This document shows positions 27,382 to 36,663 of a DNA stretch of 64,000 nucleotides, piece after piece. Within the stretch, counting starts at the first letter, position 1. The number at the start of each line of letters is the position of its first letter. A program made the translations under genes and the position numbers. Under the pieces are notes generated by a model. That model was given only the letters and a program-made list of their open reading frames with translations, did not search any database and was not told the DNA's origin. Source of the stretch: CAZFVY01 sp964522665 (lineage in GTDB: Bacteria; Verrucomicrobiota; Verrucomicrobiia; Limisphaerales; CAZFVY01); the NCBI GenBank assembly GCA_964522665.1, contig CAZFVY010000013.1, forward strand, positions 1 through 64,000, written 5' to 3'.

Positions 27382-27768
27382 GTGAACCAGAAACGCATCC
27401 ACCGCCTTGGCGATCTGCAATTGCGGATCATGAAAATCTTGTGGGAACGCAGGGAAGGGACCGTTGCGGACGTCCATGACGCCCTGGCCCAGCCGGCCGA
27501 TCTAGCCTACACCACCATCGCGACCATGTTGCGTAAGATGGAGACGCGCGGCCTGGTGCGGCATCGGACCGAAGGACGGACGTTTGTCTATGAAGCGGCG
27601 GTGGGTCAAGACGCGGTAACGAGGAATATGGCGGACGATTTGCTTGACCGCCTGTTCGAGGGGAGTCTGGCGGAGTTGGTCAGCCATCTGCTGACGACGC
27701 GTGAGGTCAGTCGCACAGAATTGGGCCGGTTGGAGCGCCTGATCGCGGAACGGAAGCGTCAGCCGTAA
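27382..27768 (+). CDS. BlaI/MecI/CopY-family winged-helix repressor
   Basis: 128 residues from GTG 27382. HTH region: LGDLQLRIMKILWERREGT, VHDALAQPADLAYTTIATML and RKMETRGLVRHRTEGRTFVY, the standard BlaI layout. The C-terminal dimerisation/cleavage part is EGSLAELVSHLLTTREVS. It lies 46 bp upstream of an M56 (BlaR1-like) peptidase gene and downstream of a dyad operator. By analogy with BlaI-BlaR1, the peptidase would inactivate the repressor on signal; the signal here is unknown, and no beta-lactamase gene is present. Confidence 0.92.
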   Translation: MNQKRIHRLGDLQLRIMKILWERREGTVADVHDALAQPADLAYTTIATMLRKMETRGLVRHRTEGRTFVYEAAVGQDAVTRNMADDLLDRLFEGSLAELVSHLLTTREVSRTELGRLERLIAERKRQP

Positions 27769-27814
27769 GGCGAGTCATCGGTTGATTGCCGAACGAAATA
27801 ACGAACTACGAGTT

Positions 27815-30514
27815 ATGAGCTACTATTTGGGTCTCATCGGGTTGCTGGCGCTGGAGACAACCGTCGTGGTTACCGCCGCCGGGATCGTCCAAATTGTCGT
27901 CCGTTCGGCCGCATGGCGCCGGGCCGTGTGGCATATCTGCCTCATCAGTTTGCTGGCGCTGGCCCTGGTGGAATTAACCGGCTCGGCGCGTGGCTTGGCG
28001 GCCTGGATCAGGCCGGCCGTCGGCGGCTCCGGCGCTCACCCGCGCGTGGAAAGCGGAACCCTGTTGGCAGCGGACGGTGACGGGTTGCAGTTGACCGATG
28101 ATTTCCGGCGGAAAGTGGCGGCGCGTCTGACGGCGGACCGCCGCGCGGCCGTCGCAAAAATGCAGACTTCCAGCCCGGTGGGGGACGAGGGGTGGCTGGG
28201 CGCGATCTGGTTGCTCGGATTTCTGACGGCGATTGCGCGCGCGGGGCTGGGTCGGTTCGTCTTCTTGTTGTTTCGCTGGCGGCGACAGTCTGGCGCCGCC
28301 GGGCCGCAGTCGGCGCGGGTGCAAGTCCTGGCGGCGCGCCTAGGGTTTCGCCGGCAGGTGCGGGTGTTTGAGTTCGCGAATTTGCCCGGGCCGATCGCGT
28401 TTGGCGTGTTTCGTCCGACGATCGGGTTGCCGGAGCAATTCGACGCGCGATTCAATCCAGCCCAGCAGGACGCGGTGTTACTGCACGAGTTAGCGCACTT
28501 GGCGGCGCATGATCCGGCGTGGTATTTGCTCGGCGATTTGGTCACCGCGCTTTTGTGGTGGCAACCGCTGGCGTGGTGCGCGCGACGACGGCTGCAGGCG
28601 GCCAGCGAGGCCGCCGCGGATGACGCCTGTTTGTTATTCGAAGACGGTCCCACCGTGCTCGCCGAGTGCCTGGTTGAACTGGGCGCGCGTCTGACTGAGC
28701 CGGCTTCGTTTGGCCGGATGGGGATCGAAGGAAATGGTTTTCGCTCGGGCTTGGGCCGCCGCGTCGAGCGGTTGGTCAATTTAAGAGGCCAGGCGTGGCG
28801 GCCGTTGAACCGGACCCGGTCGGGTTTGGCGAAAACGGCGGGACCGGCGGCGTTGGTGGTGGCCGCGATTTTAACCACCGCCTGGGCGGAACCCCAGGTG
28901 GTCACTAAAGGAGAAGCACCTATGAAAACATGGCAAAACAATTGGCGGGCCTCGTTGCCCGCGCTCGCGCTGGTCGCGACCTTGGGCACGGCCGGCTCGC
29001 CGGCGACGGCGCAAGAAACTCCCATAACGGCCCCATCCACTCAGCCGGCGCCAGCAGTCTCTGCGGTTCCGGCAATCTCCCCAGAGATGGCCAAACGCTA
29101 CGGGTTGGTACCTGGTGGCACGCCTGGGGCCACCACAGCCTCGGCAACGCCCGCGGCAATTGATCCCGCTCCAGCGGCGCCACAGCCGGGCGTCGGGGGG
29201 CTGATGATGGACCCGGTACTCGCGAAGCGGTACGGTCTTAATGTCGCGGGCGTCGGCGCCGCGCGCGGAGGGTCGTCACCGGAATCGGGACGTCAGGTGG
29301 TTCAGGCGTGCCTCGAGCGTACCGTCCTTCCCGAAGTCCATCTCGACGGATTGCCTTTGCCGGAGGCGTTGGCCTATCTGGACGAGCAGACTCGCCGTTT
29401 GGATCCGGCGAAACGGGGCATCAACTTCATTATCAGCAATACTCTCGGCGCGCCCAAAGCCTTACCTGGCATTGACCCGGCAACCGGGATGCCGGTCGCG
29501 GCGCCGGCCTACGAACCGGCCGATCTCGGCGCGGTGGTCATCAAGTTCAACGCCAGCCTCCGCAACATGCGATTGATTGACGCGCTGGACGCCATGACGA
29601 AGGTGGCCGATCATCCGATCAAGTATTCGGTGGAGAACTATGGCGTGGTCTTTTCTCCCGACTGGAGCGAGGGCGTGGGGGCTCCAAGCATTGCCGCCAA
29701 GGCGCTCGACCCGCTTGGTTCTCAAGTGCGCACCTTTAAGATGGACACCAACACCTTCTGGCTTGGTTTGCGGGAAACCTTTGGTCTCGACGCCTTTTCC
29801 CAACCTGCGAAAGCCGGGGAGACTCGCCCAAACATTTCGGGGCCGGCAACGCAGCATTTCCTGCGTCAACTTTTGACGCAGTTAGGCATTAACATGAACC
29901 AACCCGAGAAAGCGATCTTCTATAACGAGTTGACCGGCGTGCTGATGGTTCGCGCGGCGGCCGACGAATTGGATTTGGTGCAGGCGGCTGCGGAGACGCT
30001 GGGCGGGGTCTCGATCTCTCAATACTCTGCGCCGACACCGACGGCGCGCGGTCCCGGCGGGACTAGCGGCGGGTTTGGAGGCGGCTTCGGTGGCGGAGCC
30101 GGTGGTGGGTCGGGCGGAGCCGGGGCGGGCGCCGTTGGCGGCAGCGGCGGCGGTGGCATCGGTGGGGCACCCGGCGCCTCCGGCGGAGGCGGTGTGGGCG
30201 GTGGGGGGGGCCGTGGCGTGGGGTTTGGCGGCGGCTCTAGCGCGGTGACCCACCGGGGCATTACGGTATTGGGTGAGGTCAATCGACCCGGCGAATTTGA
30301 GATGCCTGCGGGTGAAAAAATTGATCTCGTCTGGGCAATAGCCAAAGCGGGTGACTTCACCAAGGCCGCAAGGCAGAGCAAGATCCAGCTTAGTCGGAAG
30401 GGCCAAGAGACTAAGTTCTTCAGATGGGATGATATCATGAACAACCGGGACGCGAAGAATTTGATTCAACTCGAATCAGGGGATCTCGTATTCGTTCCGC
30501 CCGCGACCTTTTGA
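27815..30514 (+). CDS. M56 (BlaR1-like) membrane peptidase fused in frame to exported secretin-like/SLBB protein
   Basis: 899 residues from ATG 27815. Residues 1-370 are an M56 peptidase: several membrane helices and zinc motif HELAH at 227-231. At Met370 (28922) a complete second N-terminus begins in the same frame: MKTWQNNWRASLPALALVAT, with signal peptide cleavage near ATAQ and AAAGGAG 8 nt upstream of the ATG. The second part has two AKRYGL motifs (about 425 and 469), a secretin/STN-like region (VHLDGLPLPEALAYLDEQT; LRNMRLIDALDAMTKVAD), a Gly-rich linker (746-808), and a C-terminal SLBB-like domain (ITVLGEVNRPGEFEMPAGE ... ESGDLVFVPPATF). Either a genuine fusion or two overlapping products sharing a frame. 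The nearby repressor suggests BlaR1-type signalling from envelope stress. Confidence 0.8.
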   Translation: MSYYLGLIGLLALETTVVVTAAGIVQIVVRSAAWRRAVWHICLISLLALALVELTGSARGLAAWIRPAVGGSGAHPRVESGTLLAADGDGLQLTDDFRRKVAARLTADRRAAVAKMQTSSPVGDEGWLGAIWLLGFLTAIARAGLGRFVFLLFRWRRQSGAAGPQSARVQVLAARLGFRRQVRVFEFANLPGPIAFGVFRPTIGLPEQFDARFNPAQQDAVLLHELAHLAAHDPAWYLLGDLVTALLWWQPLAWCARRRLQAASEAAADDACLLFEDGPTVLAECLVELGARLTEPASFGRMGIEGNGFRSGLGRRVERLVNLRGQAWRPLNRTRSGLAKTAGPAALVVAAILTTAWAEPQVVTKGEAPMKTWQNNWRASLPALALVATLGTAGSPATAQETPITAPSTQPAPAVSAVPAISPEMAKRYGLVPGGTPGATTASATPAAIDPAPAAPQPGVGGLMMDPVLAKRYGLNVAGVGAARGGSSPESGRQVVQACLERTVLPEVHLDGLPLPEALAYLDEQTRRLDPAKRGINFIISNTLGAPKALPGIDPATGMPVAAPAYEPADLGAVVIKFNASLRNMRLIDALDAMTKVADHPIKYSVENYGVVFSPDWSEGVGAPSIAAKALDPLGSQVRTFKMDTNTFWLGLRETFGLDAFSQPAKAGETRPNISGPATQHFLRQLLTQLGINMNQPEKAIFYNELTGVLMVRAAADELDLVQAAAETLGGVSISQYSAPTPTARGPGGTSGGFGGGFGGGAGGGSGGAGAGAVGGSGGGGIGGAPGASGGGGVGGGGGRGVGFGGGSSAVTHRGITVLGEVNRPGEFEMPAGEKIDLVWAIAKAGDFTKAARQSKIQLSRKGQETKFFRWDDIMNNRDAKNLIQLESGDLVFVPPATF
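28907..28924 (+). promoter_or_regulatory. Internal ribosome binding site and start inside the M56 fusion
   Basis: AAAGGAG (28907-28913) is followed after 8 nt by ATG 28922, the first codon of a signal-peptide-like sequence. It is one of the clearest Shine-Dalgarno sites in the window. It suggests that the exported C-terminal half (28922-30514, 530 residues) can be translated on its own. Confidence 0.7.
30050..30237 (+). repeat. Glycine-rich low-complexity tract
   Basis: About 63 codons dominated by GGN glycine codons, encoding runs such as GGFGGGFGGGAGGGSGG. It forms a flexible linker between the secretin-like and SLBB-like parts of the fusion protein. Confidence 0.85.
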
Positions 30515-30629
30515 GGCCAATCTGTCGAGTGGTCTTGCGCTCGCGCGCGACCCGCTTGGATTCGCCAGGTACGTCGGCGGAGTGAGCGCGGCTGCTTCGG
30601 CGTCGGCCGAGACTTCGTGAGTGAGCCGC

Positions 30630-31940
30630 CTACTTGACCCCAGTGACAAGCGGCTGCGTCCAAGCGCGCTCGACTTCTCCGGCCACGCCGGCGTTCTCCT
30701 TGATTTTGGAAGAGATGATCTTCGCGCGGACGTAGATCTCATCGCCCTTGAGGTGGTAGCTGGCGGCGATGCCCGGAACTTCGGCGAGGACCTTGCCGAT
30801 GTCGTCGCTGTAACGCCGGGTCACCGGCAGAGCTTCGCCATTCGCGGATAAGACCGGTGAACTGGATCGGTCGAATCCTTTTCGGGTGCCAATAAACTGG
30901 GTGACGTAGCGGACTCCGGGTTCCGGTTCGATTTCCAGTTCATACCGATTCTTCAGGCGGCGAACGTCTTTGAGGCGCACGCCGGAGGTGGCGTAAAATT
31001 CGCCGGCCTCGATTGCGCGGATGAGAGGTTCCGGCGTGAGAAATGCCGCGCGCACCATCAGCCAGCCGCGGCCCGGATTGCTCAGTTCGGGTTTCTGCTC
31101 GTGGTAGCTGTGGGAGTCATCGACGGCGAGAGCGGCGATCGGGTCCATTCCCAGAATGGCTAATCGCTGCGTCAACATGATGTCCCACATGCGGTCGGTA
31201 TTGACGTGGGTCGCGTCGCCGTTGTTGCGCGTCAAAGGATGGCCGTTATAGACCTCGAAAAATCGTTCGCCCTGGACCCGCATCAAGTCCTCGGCGGTGA
31301 CGGCCCAGCCGAAATTCGGGTGATTCAAATGGGGGAACATCGGTTGGCCGGTTTGGCGGCGTTGTTCGAGCACGGCATTGACATCGCGTTGCATAACTTC
31401 CAAGACGGTGTCACCACTTTTCGGCTTGATCGGCTCGCGCACGTTGGTCGCGTTGAGGTGGATCGGGGTCGGGCCGCAGAAGTCGGTGATTTCCTCGCTT
31501 TGAATCAGCAGAAAATGCTGCGCTTCTTCAAACAACCCACGGAACTCGTTCAGCGGCTTGAGGCGAACCATGGGCTGTCCGTTTTCCTCACGCTGTTCGA
31601 CCCATCCGGCGCCGAAGCGGCGAACATACTTGGCCAGCGCGTTCGCGCCGCCCCGATTCGTTACCGCGTTGATCCAGTGGTCGCCCTGCGAAAGAACGTT
31701 GTGATCCGACAGAGCGAGAAAATCGTAACCGTGCTGTTTGTACCAATCGACGATCATCTCCGGAAAATCGTCGCCATCGCTCCAGAGCGAGTGGGTATGC
31801 AGATTTCCTTTCCACCATCGTGGCGGCGGCTCGACACCTGAATCGGCGGCAAAAGAACGCAACGCCGCTAACCCGAACAGCACGATAAGTGCGGCCATCC
31901 AACGACGGCTCGCGCGCCGCGCGATTGGAATTGATTTCAT
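30630..31940 (-). CDS. Exported PHP-domain-like protein
   Basis: 436 residues; ATG at the complement of 31938-31940 is preferred because it gives a signal peptide (MKSIPIARRASRRW, then LIVLFGLAALRSFAA), whereas the longer frame adds unrelated sequence. PHP metal motifs are visible: GNLHTHSLWSDGDDF and DFLALSDHNVLS, and later HLNHPNFGW and AVDDSHSY. Enzymes of this fold are metal-dependent phosphoesterases, but exported members are poorly characterised. The substrate is unknown. It is convergent with the M56 fusion gene. Confidence 0.8.
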   Translation of the reverse strand: MKSIPIARRASRRWMAALIVLFGLAALRSFAADSGVEPPPRWWKGNLHTHSLWSDGDDFPEMIVDWYKQHGYDFLALSDHNVLSQGDHWINAVTNRGGANALAKYVRRFGAGWVEQREENGQPMVRLKPLNEFRGLFEEAQHFLLIQSEEITDFCGPTPIHLNATNVREPIKPKSGDTVLEVMQRDVNAVLEQRRQTGQPMFPHLNHPNFGWAVTAEDLMRVQGERFFEVYNGHPLTRNNGDATHVNTDRMWDIMLTQRLAILGMDPIAALAVDDSHSYHEQKPELSNPGRGWLMVRAAFLTPEPLIRAIEAGEFYATSGVRLKDVRRLKNRYELEIEPEPGVRYVTQFIGTRKGFDRSSSPVLSANGEALPVTRRYSDDIGKVLAEVPGIAASYHLKGDEIYVRAKIISSKIKENAGVAGEVERAWTQPLVTGVK

Positions 31941-32213
31941 GGACCGACAGAATAGCCGCCCACGTTTCGGAACGCCAGCGCTCGGATGGAACATAAACGA
32001 ATCGTAACTGGCTTTTGACCGTGGAGCGCTTCCGTTTCCGGCGTGACTTTGACTGATCTCAGCGGCACAGTCGCGAAAACGCAGGACGGCGCCGGATCGG
32101 CGCGAGAAACAGTCACGAAGCGGCTCGTCCATCACCTGTGAGCGGGGCCGCGTTCGGGAAGCCGACGAGCTGGATCGTTCGGTCAAACAATTGTTTAGCG
32201 AAACAGACTATTG

Positions 32214-33626
32214 ATGCAAAAGACGTCGCCCATTTCCAGGAGCGGGCTTTTCTCCGGCGGGCCACAGGCGGACGTGGCCAAGTTTACCGAATCGATTTCC
32301 TTCGATTGGCGGCTATGGCGGCAGGATATCCGCGGATCGATCGCCCACGCCGCGGTGTTGGCGGACGCCGGCCTCATTACGCGAGCGGAGGAGCAGGCGA
32401 TCTCGCGCGAACTCAACGCGATTGGCCGTGCCATTGAGGCTGGCGAGTTTGAGTGGAAAGCGGAACTCGAGGATGTTCACATGAATATCGAGTCCGCCCT
32501 GACCAGCCGCACGCCCGCCGGCGCCAAGCTGCACACGGGTCGTTCGCGCAACGATCAAGTGGCGCTCGACATGCGGCTTTGGCTGCGTGACGAAATCGCC
32601 GCCCTCGCTGGTGAGATTCGTTCGCTGCAGTCCGCGCTGGTCGGCCTTGGCGCGCGGTATGAGACGGTTCTCATTCCCGGCTATACCCATTTGCAGCGGG
32701 CGCAACCGGTCTTTCTGGCTCATCACCTTCTGGCTTACGTTGAAATGTTTGACCGGGACTATCAGCGGATGCGGGAGGCTGGCGCTCGGGCGAACGTCTG
32801 TCCACTGGGCAGTGGCGCGATCGCCGGTTCGACGCTGCCGTTGAATCGCGAATTGGCCGCTAAACTCTTGGGTTTTGTCGATGCTCGCGGCCGTCCGCGC
32901 GTCACGCAGAACTCGATGGACGCCGTGAGTGATCGGGATTTCATCATCGAATTCTGCGCCGCCGGCGCGCTCTTGGCCGCCCATTTGTCGCGTTTGGGCG
33001 AGGATCTGATTCTCTGGGCGAGCACGGAGTTTAATTTCATCAAGATCGCGGACGCCTACACGACCGGATCGTCACTGATGCCGCAGAAGAAGAATCCAGA
33101 TTTGGCGGAACTCGCGCGCGGAAAGACCGGTCGGGTGTACGGCAACTTGATGGCGTTGTTGACGCTCATCAAGGGGCTGCCGATGACCTACAACCGGGAC
33201 CTCCAGGAGGACAAGGAACGACTCTTCGACACGGCGGACACGGTGCGGGCAACGGTTCGCATAGTGGCGGCGATGCTGCAAAATACCTCGGTCAACGAGA
33301 TCGCTTGCGCGGCCGCCGCGGGCGATCCGGCGTTGCTGGCCACCGATCTCGCCGATTATCTGGTGCGGAAAGGTATGCCGTTCCGGCAGGCCCATCATGC
33401 GGTCGGAGCCGTGGTGGCGCTCGCAAATCGGCTGGGGCGGCCATTGAATCAGCTCAGCGTCGCGGAATTGCAGTCGGTTAGTCCAGATTTCGGCGCGGAC
33501 GCGTTGGCTGTTTTCGACTCGTCCGCGGCCGTTGCCGCCCGGCGCATGACGGGCGCGCCGGGCCAAACGCGCCGGCAACTCGCGCGGTGGCGCAAGCTGC
33601 TCGCGGCCGAGGCGTCCCGAGGGTAA
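32214..33626 (+). CDS. argH: Argininosuccinate lyase
   Basis: Last step of arginine synthesis: argininosuccinate to arginine and fumarate. 470 residues from ATG 32214 (a TTG one codon upstream is also in frame). Fumarase/aspartase-superfamily blocks: HMNIESAL, TGRSRNDQVALDMRLW, GYTHLQRAQPV, and the signature TGSSLMPQKKNPD near residue 285. Length is normal for the family. It stands alone among arginine genes; the next gene downstream is a prenyl synthase. Confidence 0.96.
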   Translation: MQKTSPISRSGLFSGGPQADVAKFTESISFDWRLWRQDIRGSIAHAAVLADAGLITRAEEQAISRELNAIGRAIEAGEFEWKAELEDVHMNIESALTSRTPAGAKLHTGRSRNDQVALDMRLWLRDEIAALAGEIRSLQSALVGLGARYETVLIPGYTHLQRAQPVFLAHHLLAYVEMFDRDYQRMREAGARANVCPLGSGAIAGSTLPLNRELAAKLLGFVDARGRPRVTQNSMDAVSDRDFIIEFCAAGALLAAHLSRLGEDLILWASTEFNFIKIADAYTTGSSLMPQKKNPDLAELARGKTGRVYGNLMALLTLIKGLPMTYNRDLQEDKERLFDTADTVRATVRIVAAMLQNTSVNEIACAAAAGDPALLATDLADYLVRKGMPFRQAHHAVGAVVALANRLGRPLNQLSVAELQSVSPDFGADALAVFDSSAAVAARRMTGAPGQTRRQLARWRKLLAAEASRG

Positions 33627-33688
33627 TCACCACCGCGACGATCACGCCGCGGGTGGTTGCGTCCGCCGTTTGTTTTCATCAATCCCAA

Positions 33689-34714
33689 TTGAGCGCTGAG
33701 AAGCTAGCTCCGCAGTCGTTGGCGGCAGTGTCTTTGGACGCTTTGCTGCGTGATGTCTCGCGTTCGTTCTACCTGACCTTGCGAGCGCTGCCGTCGGCGA
33801 TTCGCCCGCAGATCGGACTCGCGTATTTGCTGGCGCGCGCGACCGACACGATTGCGGACACCGACCTTGTGCCGCTGGAGATTCGCCTCCAGGCATTGCG
33901 ACAGTTGCGCGCGCGAATATTGGGCGAGGATAGCGCGGCTTTAGATTTGGGAGCAATGGCCAAGAGCCAGGCGTCACCCGCGGAAGCGACTTTGCTGGCG
34001 CGGCATGGGGAGGCCGTGATGGCGCTCAACGCGTTTTCCGAAGCCGACCGCCGCCGGGTGCGCGACGTGCTGACGATCATCATCGGCGGGCAGGAGTTGG
34101 ACCTGCGACGATTCGCGGGCGCCTCCGCGCGCCACATCAATGCGCTCGCGACGGAGGCCGAGACCGACGATTACACCTATCGGGTCGCGGGCTGCGTCGG
34201 TGAATTCTGGACGCGAATGTGCCGCGCGCATTTGTTTCCGAACGCGCCGCTCGACGACGCGTTCCTGATGGAAAACGGCGTGCGTTTCGGCAAAGGGTTG
34301 CAACTGGTGAATATTCTGCGCGATTTGCCAAAGGACCTGCAGCAGGGGCGTTGTTACCTCGCGGCGGAGACGTTGGCTGCCGCCGGGCTCGCGCCGAGTG
34401 ATCTGGTCGAGTCGGAGAACGAGCCGCGGTTTCGCCCGGTGTACCACGGCTGGCTGGCGAAAGCGGAGGGCCACCTGGCGGCTGGTTGGGACTACACCAA
34501 CGCATTGCCGCGGGGTTGCGTCAGGGTTCGCCTGGCGTGCGCGTGGCCGCTTTTAATCGGGATCAAGACGGTCCAACGGCTTCGCGGCGCCAACGTGCTG
34601 GACGCCTCCCAACGGGTTAAGATTTCTCGTGCCGACGTGCGCGGTATCCTGGCGCGATCGGTTCTGTATTACCCGTGGCAAAGCGCTTGGAACCGGTTGT
34701 TTCCCAGGCCGTGA
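33689..34714 (+). CDS. Squalene/phytoene synthase family protein, probable squalene synthase
   Basis: Joins two farnesyl diphosphates head to head. Both Asp-rich motifs are present: ARATDTIADTD and NILRDLPKDLQQGRCYL. The block DDYTYRVAGCVGEFWTRMC and the C-terminal ACAWPLLIGIKTVQRL followed by RVKISRADVRGIL resemble one-enzyme farnesyl-diphosphate farnesyltransferases rather than HpnC. The start is uncertain: no ATG lies near the domain start. TTG 33689 (341 residues), GTG 33653 or GTG 33587 (which overlaps argH) are possible. A second family member (HpnD type) lies at 54971, so squalene could come from either route. Confidence 0.85.
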   Translation: MSAEKLAPQSLAAVSLDALLRDVSRSFYLTLRALPSAIRPQIGLAYLLARATDTIADTDLVPLEIRLQALRQLRARILGEDSAALDLGAMAKSQASPAEATLLARHGEAVMALNAFSEADRRRVRDVLTIIIGGQELDLRRFAGASARHINALATEAETDDYTYRVAGCVGEFWTRMCRAHLFPNAPLDDAFLMENGVRFGKGLQLVNILRDLPKDLQQGRCYLAAETLAAAGLAPSDLVESENEPRFRPVYHGWLAKAEGHLAAGWDYTNALPRGCVRVRLACAWPLLIGIKTVQRLRGANVLDASQRVKISRADVRGILARSVLYYPWQSAWNRLFPRP

Positions 34715-34790
34715 ACAATTGGCGACGAAGCGCCCGGCTCGGGCGGCGAAACCAGTTGCTTTCCCGCGGCGACTAAAGTAAGTAATTCGC

Positions 34791-35198
34791 ATGCGACTTC
34801 GGCAATCATTTCTGATCGTTGGCATTGGGTTCATCATGGCTGGCAGCGGTTCGGTGGCGGCGGCGGCCCCGGTTGACACCGAGGCCCAGAAAAAGGCCTT
34901 GGAAATCCTCAGGAAGCTCGAGGCCGAATGGGCGGCGGCTGACTCAACGCAATTGGTGATGCCGGCCCGGAAATTGAGCGAGGCTCAAGTGGCCGAAGCG
35001 ACTCGGCTCCTGCGCGAGGCCATCGCGAAACAGCTAGAGGGGAGCAAACCGTCCATGGCGGGAGCCCCGAGCGCGGCGCCGGCGACGCCGAAAACCAAGG
35101 TGGAGAAGCTCGAGGATCTGCTGGAACTGTACAAGGCGGACAAGATCACCTCCGCCGACTATCAGGACCAGCGGGCCAAGCTTCTGGCGGAGCCGTAG
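34791..35198 (+). CDS. Small exported protein with C-terminal SHOCT-like motif
   Basis: 135 residues: signal peptide (LIVGIGFIMAGSGSVAAAA), a helical charged middle (KKALEILRKLEAEWAAAD), an Ala/Pro linker, and a C-terminal block KLEDLLELYKADKITSADY that fits the SHOCT (short C-terminal) motif found in many bacterial proteins of diverse roles. Function unknown. Confidence 0.7.
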   Translation: MRLRQSFLIVGIGFIMAGSGSVAAAAPVDTEAQKKALEILRKLEAEWAAADSTQLVMPARKLSEAQVAEATRLLREAIAKQLEGSKPSMAGAPSAAPATPKTKVEKLEDLLELYKADKITSADYQDQRAKLLAEP

Positions 35199-35349
35199 AG
35201 GGTTCGAGGCCGCGGGCGGCCAGTCTTAAGCGGTTTTCGGCGCCTCGACGGGAAGCGCGTGGCAATGATCGCAGGCTGGCGCGGTTATTCTTTGCGGTCT
35301 CATCCGGCTCCCAACCAGACCATTTCGTTTCTGAACCAACGACTGTTTT

Positions 35350-36663
35350 ATGCACGATTTTCACTACGTTAAAGGCCAACTGCATTGTGAACGCGTGGCG
35401 ATTGCCGCGCTGGCCAAAAAATTCGGCACGCCACTCTACGTCTATTCGCACCACACGCTGGCCGATCATTTTCAGAAGCTCGACACCGCGATGGCGGGCG
35501 TCGATCACCTGATCTGTTACGCGGTGAAGTCCAATTCCAACCTGGCGGTGTTGCGCTCGCTTGCGCGCGTCGGCAGCGGTTTTGACGTGGTCAGCGAAGG
35601 GGAACTGCGGCGCGTGATCGCGGCCGGTGGCGAAGCGGGCAAATGTGTCTTTGCCGGCGTCGGCAAGACCGAGGGCGAGATCGAGTTTGCGCTCCGCCAG
35701 GGAATTTACTCGATCAACGTCGAAAGCGAGCCGGAGTTGGAACGCATCAACCGCGTCGCCACGCGCCTCAAGCAGACGGCACCGGTGGCCCTGCGGGTCA
35801 ATCCGAACATCGACGCCGGCACCCACGCGAAGATCACGACGGGGACTTATCAGAACAAATTCGGCATCGCGTTCGAGCAAATCGAGGCGGTCTATCACCG
35901 CTCGAAGCGTTTGAAGAACGTTTGGCTGCGCGGGTTGCAGATGCACATCGGTTCGCAGCTTACGGAACCGACGCCCTTCAAACTGGCGGTCGAAAAAGTG
36001 GCGCCGTTGGTGGCCCGGTTGGCGGCGAAATACCCGTTCGAGTTTTTCAGCATCGGCGGCGGATTGGGCATCGTTTATCAACCGGCGTTGTCGAGCGGCT
36101 CGGCGGATTGGTGGAAATCGGCGTCGGCGCGGAAGATTCTGACGCCTGCGACTTACGCGGCCACGTTGGGTCCGCTTTTGAAGCCTTTGGGGTTGCGCGT
36201 GCTCTTGGAGCCGGGACGTTTCATCAGCGGCAACGCCGGGATTTTGGTCACCCGAGTCGAATACGTGAAACGCACCGGCAAAAAGAATTTCGTGATCGTG
36301 GACGCCGCGATGAACGATCTAATCCGTCCCGCGATGTACGACTCCTACCACGAAATCGTGCCCGTGGCGCGAAGAGGCGGCGGGAGGACGGTCGCCTCGG
36401 ACGTGGTCGGGCCAATCTGTGAATCGAGCGATTTTCTCTGCAAGGACCGGCCGATGGCGCTGGCGAAGGAGGGGGACTACCTCGCGGTCATGAGCGCCGG
36501 GGCGTATGGGTCCGCGATGGCCTCGAACTACAACTCACGCGCGCTCGCGGCCGAGGTGATGGTCGATGGCGCCCGCGCGGCGGTGGTGCGGGAACGTCTG
36601 CCCTTGGAAGCGATTTGGGCCGCCGAACGGGTCCCGGCCTGGCTCGAATCAAAAAAAATCTAA
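35350..36663 (+). CDS. lysA: Diaminopimelate decarboxylase
   Basis: PLP-dependent decarboxylation of meso-DAP to L-lysine. 437 residues. PLP lysine is Lys60 in CYAVKSNSNLAVL; others: GSGFDVVSEGEL, MHIGSQL, SIGGGLGI, LEPGRFISGNAG, DVVGPICESSDFL (Cys supplied to the neighbouring active site) and SAGAYG. It is monocistronic here and ends 4 nt into the convergent TPR gene; the other DAP genes of the window (dapF, dapA, dapB) are 24 kb away. Confidence 0.95.
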   Translation: MHDFHYVKGQLHCERVAIAALAKKFGTPLYVYSHHTLADHFQKLDTAMAGVDHLICYAVKSNSNLAVLRSLARVGSGFDVVSEGELRRVIAAGGEAGKCVFAGVGKTEGEIEFALRQGIYSINVESEPELERINRVATRLKQTAPVALRVNPNIDAGTHAKITTGTYQNKFGIAFEQIEAVYHRSKRLKNVWLRGLQMHIGSQLTEPTPFKLAVEKVAPLVARLAAKYPFEFFSIGGGLGIVYQPALSSGSADWWKSASARKILTPATYAATLGPLLKPLGLRVLLEPGRFISGNAGILVTRVEYVKRTGKKNFVIVDAAMNDLIRPAMYDSYHEIVPVARRGGGRTVASDVVGPICESSDFLCKDRPMALAKEGDYLAVMSAGAYGSAMASNYNSRALAAEVMVDGARAAVVRERLPLEAIWAAERVPAWLESKKI

